NCBI GenBank assembly: GCA_021018815.1
Contig: JAITYX010000003.1
Span: 10,196,501 to 10,260,500, forward strand
Source of the DNA: Talinum fruticosum
Lineage: Eukaryota; Streptophyta; Magnoliopsida; Caryophyllales; Talinaceae
Direction: 5' to 3'
Length of the DNA stretch: 64,000 nt
Below the pieces are notes generated by a model. That model was not told the DNA's origin. It saw only the letters and a list, made by a program, of their open reading frames with translations, and made no database searches. A program made the position numbers and the translations under genes. Shown here one piece after another: positions 55,591-64,000 of the stretch. Position 1 is the first letter of the stretch. Each line of letters starts with the position of its first letter.

Positions 55591-56238
55591 TATGTGCTTT
55601 TCTGAGTGGAATTACTTTACATGATTATGTGTTAAATGTTTCGTTTTTATGCTTTAATAACAATTAGTTCAGTTGAGCCAGTGATACTGAGCTATGAGTT
55701 ATTGCTTGTTTGTAGTTTTTGAATCACTTAGAAACTTTAGTGAGTCGGACTTCGAAATCATCTCTAGATTAGTGGAGAATTTCATAAATTTCTTTTAAAA
55801 GCTCTCTTTTTCTCTCTCTCCCTCTCCCGTGCATCGATAAGAGAACTAGCCGTTGTGCAGACAATCACTGGAATTCTAACTGTTGGAGAGCGGAACAGTC
55901 ACACCGGTCCGAGGCGACTGTTGGAGAGTTGAGTCAAAACGAATATTGAAGGACAATGCTTTCTCTATAAATAGCATCCTTTTTCTTCATTTCGCTACTT
56001 TACTCTCTATATACTCTCTTTCTCGCTTACTATATCTCGAGCAACTTCACTGTTTTTAAAGAACGAATCGTCTCTCTCAAGCTAAGTGAAAGAAATCTTA
56101 AGTAAGAACCGATTGCTCTCAGCTCTCTCTCTACTCTTTTATTTCTCTTTTCACTCTCTACTCACTCTCTCTCTTCGAGCTATCTTCTACACTCTCTCTC
56201 TCTCTCAAAGTTCATCTTCTCTCTTTTCACACTCAAAC
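55591..56238 (+). promoter_or_regulatory. Spacer with an internal TATA box ahead of the env-like ORF
   Basis: CTATAAATAGCATCC at 55970-55984 is very similar to the LTR TATA region (CTATAAATAGAAGCC). About 260 bp of CT-rich leader separate it from the ATG at 56239, a promoter-plus-leader layout. This suggests separate transcription of the third ORF. Expression cannot be shown from sequence alone. Confidence 0.4.
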
Positions 56239-57960
56239 ATGCCGAAAAGAGGTTCCAACCCGGACTTTCTTGGTTCTACAACCAAGAAACCTCGCACCAA
56301 AAGCCAAGAGGGTCCTTCCAACCCCTCTAAAATCATTGTCACCCAACACATAACGTTGGATGACAAATTCTTTCCAACCACCAAGTTTTCGTGGTTGAAC
56401 AATATCAAAACCACAAGGGTTTATAATTTCCTCTGTTTCAGCGAGTTCATCTACCCATAACTCGTTTCGAGTTTTACTCAAACCTCTCTAGCTCGAGGGT
56501 ATCCTCACCTCCGGAGTTCAAGATGTTGTTGTCCGTATCAACGTCTCTCTCCTCCACCGCCTATTCAAAGTATCTTCTCTTTTCCTCAACAACAACCCTA
56601 TACCTTTCAACAATGTTGCTGATGAATTCTTTGAGAAGTAAGCAAAGAATTTCCTGAGTCACCCAAAAACTTCTCGGTGACTCAACTAAAGTCAAAAGCT
56701 CGTCTTCTATGTTTCCTGCCGACGAGAACCTTTTTCTCCCAAAGCATTCAAGCAAAGAAAATCCTAACTCCAAGCATCTCAAAGCTCTTTTTGAAATTCT
56801 CAAGGGCTATGAAGTAGGCCTCTTTCCCGCTATTATTGAGCGAGATGGTCGCTATGCCAGCTTAGAACAAGAAATCCACCCCTCTTCCTTTTGGGGCTCT
56901 TCTCACTTTTATTTTCAAGCAATTCAAAGTTCCCTCCCCTCGGATCCTAATGCGGTTTTTGAGGCTGCCTTTGTTGTTGGCGTAAAAGAAATCCTTGGGT
57001 ATGGATACTAGGAAACCCAACCGGGTGTCTTGGTCCATATCTCATAACCGAGGCCACCGTCTCCGCCTCGGACTCGGACTCAAGCTCCTCTGTCTCTCCC
57101 TCCTCCGCCTGGTGGTGCCTCCACTTCGTGTGTTTCTTAGGTCCTTTCTTCCGCCTTGTCCACCGCAATAATCGACAAGATTTCCTCGGTGTCCACCGAA
57201 CTCAAGGACACCCTTCGATCATCCAAGACCGTCCTACGATCAATGACCATCAATCAAAAGAGTGCTCGAGTCCCAAATCGTAGAGTAGCAAGATGTGCTT
57301 CTTGAGATGAAGGCACTCGTCAAGGAGCAGAAGGAGATGATTGAGTTCCTCCAAGAAAGGCACTCAAAGGCTGCTCAGGACCCGGTTGACTCGGACACAT
57401 CCGAGGAGTCCTCGAGCTCGGCCAAATCCCCTCTAGGGAGGAGGAAGAAGAAGAAGAGAAGACTGCAGTCGAGGCAGCTCCCTCCGAGGAAAAGGAGGAA
57501 GGGGAGAAGGGAGAAGAAAAGAAGGAAGAAGAAGGAGCGAGAAGCGAGAGGGACAAGGTGCTCCAGCCCTCCAGCCTGAACGGATCGGCTCGGATAGTAG
57601 TTTGAGTGGGTCGAAGACCCTACTGATAGAGGTCGGTCAAGCAACTATCCAGCTCGAGCAAGCACCTCCCTCGGTCAAGTTCCAAGAGGATGAACCTCCG
57701 GACGACCTGGTTCTCGGGTTAACCACTCGGAGCCGAGCCCATCCCGGAGATCCCAATGGTGCCCCCGCCTCGATCTTCAACATCATCCCGCTCTTACCAG
57801 GCGAGGCGCACCGCTTGTCCATCCACCTCGACTCGGACTCGCTCCCTCTCCACCCTCTTAAAATTTTTTCTCTCTCTTTTATTTTATTTTATTTTTTTGT
57901 CCGGACAAACAAATTGTATCTTCTTGATATATTATTCCTCTTTTTGTTTTTGCTGAAAGG
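56239..57960 (+). pseudogene. Third (env-like) ORF of the SIRE-like element, decayed
   Basis: It starts MPKRGSNPDFLGSTTKKPRT, a basic Ser/Lys-rich head. Then come ITLDDKFFPTTKFSWLNNIK and, in other frames, VVRINVSLLHRLFKV near 56530, text seen in plant element proteins encoded after pol. Its C-terminal part has a coiled-coil-like LLEMKALVKEQKEMIEFLQE (57295-57354), then a Lys/Glu-rich region (57430-57545). Such proteins occupy the env position in SIRE elements. Their role is unproven, and no signal peptide or clear membrane segment is visible here. Stops near 56460, 56640 and 57010 break it. Confidence 0.55.
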
Positions 57961-58389
57961 CAAGGGGGAGAATAGTTAGAAAATTTTGTTGTCTTGTTTA
58001 GGGGAGTTTTCTCTCACCCTTTTATGTATATATTTTTTTTCTATGTGAATATTGATAATGTTTCTATTTCATACTTATTTATCTCTCAGTGTAATTGTTT
58101 TTGAGTTTCAATTTCTTTTCGAATTCATCTTGCCCTAATATATCAACTCAGCTACATATTAATTTTTTTCTTGCTCGATCTATCAACTCGGTTAATTTTT
58201 TTTTTTTTGCTCGATGCAATCTAAGCTTAATTGCTCCGATAAAATCTAAGCTTGAATCACTCTAGATATTTTATATGATTCTATCTCTATGCTCCGACAT
58301 ATTCTTTGAGAAAGAATGAAAACTAAGTACTATATCACTAACAAAGTTTCTATCTCGAGTACGGAATGCCTTTCATAAAAACGGGAGAT
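57954..58389 (+). other. Polypurine tracts and 3' untranslated part of the SIRE-like element
   Basis: GAAAGGCAAGGGGGAGAA (57955-57972) is a typical SIRE-type purine tract. A shorter AACGGGAGA (58380-58388) lies next to the 3' LTR and would prime plus-strand synthesis. The 410 bp between them are AT-rich without a gene. Confidence 0.65.
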
Positions 58390-59919
58390 TGAAGACTCGG
58401 ACTTTGCATGTATAACATTCTGACTACTATCAACGAATCAGGTACAAACTTCATCTCTTGTAAGATTTGATTACAAGTCATTCTAAGTGCTATAGAACCT
58501 TTTCTCGAGTTATATAGAACCTTTTCCGAGTGTTACGTAAACTATCACATATGTTTTCATTTGATTCCGACCGACTCGTAAAGCATACTCTTGCTCATCA
58601 TTTCACATTTGTAGTTTTGAGTCACTCGGAAAACACTCGGACTTATCGCATGTTCAAACATTCGCTCTAACACGTTTAAACTCGTGTCCGACTTCATATT
58701 CTAAGTTCAAGTGAATTACGGTGTTAATTCATCTTTTAAGTCAACTTATTTTGTTTGAACTATATTTGTCTAGATCAAGTATTCTTACTATGATATTCTT
58801 TATCTAACTTGATCTTTCTCTAGATCGACTCAAATGGAATTTGAGTATAATGGATATTAGACTCGTAAAATTCCACTCTTCCAGGACTCGGATAACTATA
58901 CACTTAATTATCTTAATTAAATTATTATCTATGTCTAATCTTGGACCAAGGTATTTTATACTTTGAGAACCAAAATTGATTTACTTTTGTAGGTTATCTA
59001 AACGAGGTTATCCTATTTTTGAATTACAAAAGTAACCGACTTCAAGATATCAAATTACCAAGACACAAGGCTTTTTCTACTTCCGACCAAGGCCTAGACA
59101 CTATGTCGTGGTTGTCTCTTTCCAAAACTGGAAATCTTCAACACTAAGCTTAACGGTGGTTTCCACCCTACTTTTCAAACACCACCAATGGTTGGGACAT
59201 CCTAAGGAGTCAAGAGCCGTTGCACAACGTTCACATCTCAACGGATCTTTTCCGAGCCACTCGAAGAACTGTTACAACGGTCACGAGAGGACTTCTAATC
59301 GAAGCTAGTCACAACGGCTAATCTACTTGGTCATCTATAAATAGAAGCCAACTCTCAAGACTTGAAGATTGCTGGAACCATTTTCAATACACATACAAAG
59401 AAAAAGTCTTTATATTCGTATTCAATCTTCTACTTACAACTCCAACTTTGTACTTAACATCTTTCTGAGTTGTAAGGTCTTGTAATCAGTTACAAATTCT
59501 CCTTCTTATTTTCTAAGTAAGGTCCCTTGACTGAGCTGTAAGGTTAACTCAACTCGGTTGTCCCTAGCTGTATAGGTTACCTTAGTTAGGAAGTACTAGA
59601 TCGGATAAGGGAAATTTTGAGTCTAGGAAAATCTTGTAAGGAATTGTCTAAGGGAGCAATTCTAGTGAAGTCTGTTTACTATATTTTGTGGATTCAAAAT
59701 AGTGGATTTGACTTGGTGCTTGGATTAACACTGGCCATGGTTTTCCGCCCCATGAAGGTTTCCACGTAAATTCCGAGTTCATATTTTTTGAGTCCAATCT
59801 AGACTCGGACAGATCTTAAAGTTTGTTTTAACTTTAATCTTCCATTTATTGTTCAAATTTCCTCATCACCCTATTCACCCCCTCTAGGGTGACTAAGTCT
59901 CTCCAAGAGCAAACATTCA
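58390..59919 (+). repeat. 3' LTR of the SIRE-like element
   Basis: It starts TGAAGACTCGGACTTTGC and ends AACATTCA, followed by the TSD. The TATA box is at 59336-59343. It has a single copy of the 52-bp unit that is doubled in the 5' LTR. Confidence 0.92.
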
Positions 59920-61756
59920 CTCATTTCATTTTATGCATTTCATTGAGGATAATGAAAGTCCTAAGCATGGGAGGGGGATGGCTTGCCTTTTTGGACACGA
60001 GGATGTGATATTAATTGGAGATTTAGGTGAATTATAGTATAGGTTGTACATACTCATCATCAACTTCATCACTGGCATTTAAGATTGCATCTAGGAGTTA
60101 CATTAGCTAGATTTTCATCTTTTTGTTTTTACTTAGGTTCTTGCATCCTAGTGCATTTAGGTTAGTTTCTTTTTGGCCTTTACATACATTTGCATACACA
60201 AGCGGGAGATAAAGGAGAAAGGGATCATCTTCTAAGCATTTTAGGTAATCATTCTTCCCTTTTACTTTTAATTTCGCTTATGGTGGTAGCCTTAGTTCAG
60301 AAAAGAAAAGAAAAGACAAAACAATTTGGTTTTAGTTGTGAAAACCCCTCCTGTGATGAACATTTGAGGGTGTGTACTTAGATTGTCATTGCAAGTGTGT
60401 ACTTTGGGATCTTTGGCTTGGTTTTGATGATGAAAAAGATTTGGTTGCTAGATTGATTGAGATTGATTGTCTTGTTTGTGATTTATTTAGTCTTGAATGA
60501 TCCTTGTGCATGATTGTGAAACTCTTATATTTGATACATCAAATGAACTTGTTGTTGTGATTGTGGTAGGGATAACCAGTGAGACTCTTTTGTGCCTTAA
60601 CGACTACCATTTTTGCAAACTCATTTTTCATGTGTGTTACTTTCCCATGCTTGCAACTCTAGAACTTGCCATCTTTCTGTTTAAAATCACACTTGACACA
60701 TGCATGCTAACTATGAGGATAGAGGCATTCATTTTGATACACCACATGAGCTAAACGGCCACCCGAATATTATGTATCCCTTCTTTCAAACCCCACAAGT
60801 ATTTCCCTTCCTTCTTACTAACCTTGCTCATTGTACCTTAGGCCTTTTCATTCTTTCCCATCCTTAAGCCTTACTCTAGTTGATTGGGAGCTAGTTGGGT
60901 GTTGCTTTGTTGGTAATGATTACTTTATTGGCTATTTGAAGGAGTTGTGAGTAGAGATGGGTTTTAGTTTTAATCATTCATGCTTGCCTTGCTTAGTTTT
61001 GCTTGTTAAGTTTTAAAAAAAATATGAAAAAAAATTGGAAAAAAAGAAGAGAAAATCAGGAAAAAAAGAAGTAGAGTTTAGAAATGAAATAAAGTGATGT
61101 AGGCATGAATAACGCTTTGTATTGAGAAATCTCCGCTCCTTTGTTACTTGAAAGCTTGGTGTGATGTTGTGTTTTACATGTTCGGAAGTGTGATGATTAT
61201 TGTAGTGGAAATTGTTGTGTTCCCTAGCTCGGCTATTAAGCTCCACATTCCTAAATGTTTTCCCTCCTTTCCCTTAGCCCAAGCCTCATTACAACCCTCT
61301 TCAAAGTCCTCTTGATTGGAAAATTTGCATGGTTTGTCCCTAGTGGTGGAGAATTGAGACATTTGGCAAGCTTATGGGAGTGTGAGGATTTCGGGAGAGT
61401 TTTGAGCGAATACCATCGTTACTTTTTCAAATACATGAGGGAGTGTTCCACATACCCTAAAGTGAGGTCTTACCAATCCCAACTAGTTCGCGAAGCATTT
61501 GTATAGAATTTGATTGCATTTGAGTTGGGATAGATTGGTTGTGTTGCTACTAGACTTTGCAATCTGGATTTGAGCTGCAATTCTTGTTTCAATTTGATTT
61601 TCGATCTCGCCAAGGAGTCTTTTGTATACACTTGCTTTGGTTGTGTAGTGCAACCCTTCACCTGAGGTGGGCAGCTTCGATTTTCTTCCTCCCCCATTTC
61701 TTTAGTACTTCATGAGGCTTTTGTTTGGGGACAAGCGGGAGTAAGCATTGGGGGGT
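59920..61756 (+). mobile_element. Right internal part of the second Athila-like element
   Basis: It directly follows the copia TSD. CATTGAGGATAATG and AAGCATGGGAGGGGG near 59950-59980 resemble the ending of Athila env-like ORFs and a purine tract. GTAAGCATTGGGGGG at 61741-61755 is a second purine tract placed directly before the LTR start. In between are AT-rich stretches with short frames (for example 61255-61506) that show no known domain. Confidence 0.55.
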
Positions 61757-62525
61757 TGATAAACCGCAATTTTACAGGTTTTTACTATCTTTTATTGGAT
61801 AATTTTGACCCTTCAAAAGCCTTCTCACCTAAACTCTTTATTTGATTTCGCTTACTTTCGTCATTAGTGACTAAAATGTGCAAATTTCTATCTTTCTTTT
61901 ATGATGAAGAATACATCTTTCGAGGTGCTAAGGAAGATAGCAGGAGGCCATAGGAGTTCGGAGAGTGAAGAAAGAAGTCAATCCAAGTCAACACGAGCGG
62001 CAACATTTGCTATGTTGAAGAAAAGAAGGGAAAAACACCTAGCAGAGAGTATGCCAACTTTAGCACAAGCTGTGTTGAAACCCAGGAGGTCACACGGGTT
62101 GTCCTAAAGTCAGCACTGCATCGTGCTAGAGAATTGGAATTTATTAAAGATGTCATAAAGTTGTACGGTTGACAAGCACAGCCAGTGCCAATTCCAACAT
62201 GTGCAGTGCTAAACTCAACACTACCCGTGTTGTTTTCTTAAATGGTATATGCCACAGTTACACCTCAGCACGGGTTGTGCCAAAGTCAGTATAGTCCGTG
62301 CCAATCAATAGTTTTTGTTTTTCAGCCCATTTTTATCTTAGAAACGAGTTAGTATTCTGTATCTAATTTTCATTGAACGTTTTGGGCTAGTTTCTCTCTC
62401 TACTTTTGAGCACTCTATTCAATTGTTAAGAGATTAAAGCTTAGAGTTATTAATTGCAATCTAATTCAACTTTAGGTATTATTATTCTTCTTCTCTACTT
62501 CGTAAAAATCTTTGAATTTCGCAAA
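61757..62525 (+). repeat. Athila-like 3' LTR, truncated
   Basis: It begins TGATAAACCGCAATTTTAC right after the purine tract. It contains GCACGG/CCGTGC-type strings (62160-62310) as in Athila LTRs. It ends abruptly near 62525, where the end of a SIRE-like LTR begins. No CA end or TSD is visible. Confidence 0.55.
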
Positions 62526-64000
62526 ATCTTCCATCACCCTATTCACCTCCCCTCTAGGGTGACTTAACCTCTCCAAGAGCAAACCTTCAATTCGTATCGT
62601 AGCCTAGCCTTTCAAAAGGATCTAACAAATCCAAGGTCTAAAGATCAAATGGCTCTTAACTATGGAGAGTTCGATGAAGGAAGATGTTTCACCGGACCAC
62701 CCAAGTTCAAGGGATCAAACTTTACACAGTGGAAGAAGATCATGGAATTCTTCATCCAAGTATTATGATGAGGAGGTCTGGGGCATCATCTGCAATGTCA
62801 ACTATACTTCCACGAAGATGGAAGAAACACAAGTTGTACCCAAAGTGAAGTCCGAGTTCACACTCGAAGAAAACTAAAAGTACGAAAAAACTTTAAAGCT
62901 ATGAATGCCCTAATGTGCGTTAATGACTCAATAGAATACAACAGAGTATCCGTATGTGACATAACCAAAGAAGTTTGGGATACACTAATCACTACGTATG
63001 AAGGTACCGGCCAAGTAAAGCGGGCCAAGATTAGCCAATACCTTCACAAGTATGAGTTATTCAAGATGGAGCCCGATGAGAACATAACTCGGATGTACAT
63101 TCACTTCACCGAGATTGTCAACAATCTCAAGTCTCTTGGAAAGAAGATGTCTCATGAGGAAGTCATCGAAAGATTATGAGGAGTCTACCCAAGAGAAGAT
63201 GGGGTCCCAAGGTAACCGCTATAGAGGAAGCTCGGAATCTGTCTCAACTCGGACCGGATGAGCTCATTGGGAAATTACTTACCCATGAGTTGCATCTAGA
63301 AGAAGAGGAACCCGAGGTCAAGAACAAAAGAAACATTGCTCTCAAGGCCTCGGAAGAAAGATGCCCAAGTCTCGAGCTCTTCGGATTCTGAAGAAGATCT
63401 TATGGCACTTCTAGCCCGAGGTTTCAAGAAAATGATGAAATACGAAAGTGACGAAGAAGCCCAAGCAAGAGTTCTATAAGAAAGACAGAAAAGGTAAACT
63501 CTCATCCTCTTCAAATTTGTCTTTAACTAAGGACTATGGCTAATTTGAGTGTGGCAGCAAGGAGCACATAGTCAAAGACTATCCAAAGAGAAGTAAGGAC
63601 AGAAAGAAGAAAAAGGCTATGGTGGCTACCTAGAGCGATGATGAGTCAAAAGAAGATGATGCCACCGATGATGAATCAAAGTGTGGAATGGCTCTAACAG
63701 ACTTAGAAGCTAGATCCGAGTTAGACAAGTAATGTATCGGATATAAAGGAAACAGATCCTCGGGAGGTAATCAATTACTTCCTTAAATTTTCCAAGCTTG
63801 ATTTTGCTATATATTTTTTACTTTGGATGAAAAGTCCAATTCTGAATCTTTTGAATTGAAAGAGAAATTGGAATTTCTTAATGCTGAGAACATCATTTTA
63901 AAAAATGATTTAAAAAACTTGAGACAAAATCTGAAAGTGCTTGAGACTAGTACTCCGGATAATGAGACTTAGTGTGAGTGCCTCGGAATAGAGAATGAGC
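62525..64000 (+). mobile_element. Second SIRE-like copia copy, LTR end and gag, continuing beyond the window
   Basis: 62525-62590 equals the last 65 bp of the SIRE-like LTR (ATCACCCTATTCACC to CAAACCTTCA). It is followed by a decayed primer site TCGTATCGTAGC (62593-62604) and gag. The missing left part of the LTR shows truncation by deletion, since no duplication marks the join with the Athila LTR. Confidence 0.7.
62650..64000 (+). pseudogene. SIRE-like gag, second copy, partial
   Basis: It starts MALNYGEFDEGRCFTGPPKF, colinear with the gag at 49007. The best frame (62901-63179) reads MNALMCVNDSIEYNRVSVCD and AKISQYLHKYELFKMEPDEN, and continues in another frame with MRSLPKRRWGPKVTAIEEAR. The zinc knuckle near 63540 is damaged: the text around FECGSKEHIVKDY has lost its first and last Cys. 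A coiled stretch follows to the window end. Frameshifts occur near 62760, 62875 and 63180. Confidence 0.75.

Larger units (their letters stand above)
47350..59919 (+). mobile_element. SIRE-like (Maximus) Ty1/copia retrotransposon with both LTRs and TSD
   Basis: LTRs of 1597 bp (47350-48946) and 1530 bp (58390-59919) share TGAAGACTCGG starts and TTCA or ATCA ends. CTCAT flanks both sides (47345-47349 and 59920-59924), giving exact boundaries. Inside are a tRNA-Met-type primer site, gag with zinc knuckle, protease, integrase, reverse transcriptase and RNase H in copia order, a third env-like ORF and purine tracts. The extra ORF, long LTRs and size (about 11 kb without the nested LTR) fit the SIRE lineage. 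All reading frames are broken, and a solo LTR of the same family is nested in antisense at 50750-52323. Confidence 0.9.

Noticed and set aside
57295..57579. Independent small basic protein gene
   Set aside because: It is the coiled-coil and charged tail of the third ORF of the SIRE-like element in a shifted frame.

Overview
This 64 kb window looks like repeat-rich nuclear DNA of a flowering plant, probably a eudicot. It has intron-containing plant gene sequence (a flavanone 3-hydroxylase-like gene and an HVA22 fragment), retrotransposon lineages typical of plants (Athila-like and Tat-like Ty3/gypsy, SIRE-like Ty1/copia, L1-type LINEs), En/Spm (CACTA) DNA transposons and a tRNA-derived SINE. 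No rRNA, true tRNA, CRISPR or bacterial-type operon was seen. About nine tenths of the window is mobile-element DNA, and most element genes are broken by stops and frameshifts. Layout, left to right: 1-1277 is the right part of a CACTA-type element carrying the 5' end of an HVA22/TB2-DP1 gene. 1278-2114 holds a second degenerate CACTA-like repeat. 2917-4977 (minus) is the only gene resembling a resident host gene: a three-exon 2-oxoglutarate/Fe(II) dioxygenase of the flavanone 3-hydroxylase type, with two one-base frameshifts in G runs of exon 1. 5971-7476 (minus) is an ORF1-only LINE with a 17-bp target duplication. 8100-8287 is a SINE. 8491-14919 is a full-length but decayed LINE. 16064-46700 is a nest. 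Three copies of one Tat-like LTR (from 16064, 26559 and 43923) are separated by two internal regions of the same family. The first internal region contains an Athila-like element (about 18340-25490). The second contains an 11.2 kb CACTA element (31885-43054, TSD CTC), itself interrupted by a 3.3 kb solo LTR (32037-35373, TSD AATTA). An inverted copy of the Tat-like LTR (45125-46517) faces the third LTR and makes a fold-back. 46700-62525 is a second Athila-like element split by a SIRE-like copia element (47350-59919, TSD CTCAT). That copia element carries an antisense solo LTR of its own family (50750-52323, TSD TCTTC). 62525-64000 is the gag part of another SIRE-like copy running off the window. 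Insertion order can be read from the nesting: Tat-like elements first, then the CACTA and Athila insertions, then the solo LTR inside the CACTA; separately, Athila, then SIRE, then the SIRE-family solo LTR. I found no clearly new biological system. The best leads are the HVA22 capture, the ORF1-only LINE, the LTR fold-back, the near-intact F3H-like gene and the internal TATA box ahead of the third ORF of the SIRE-like element. All family names rest on motif reading by eye, without database searches.
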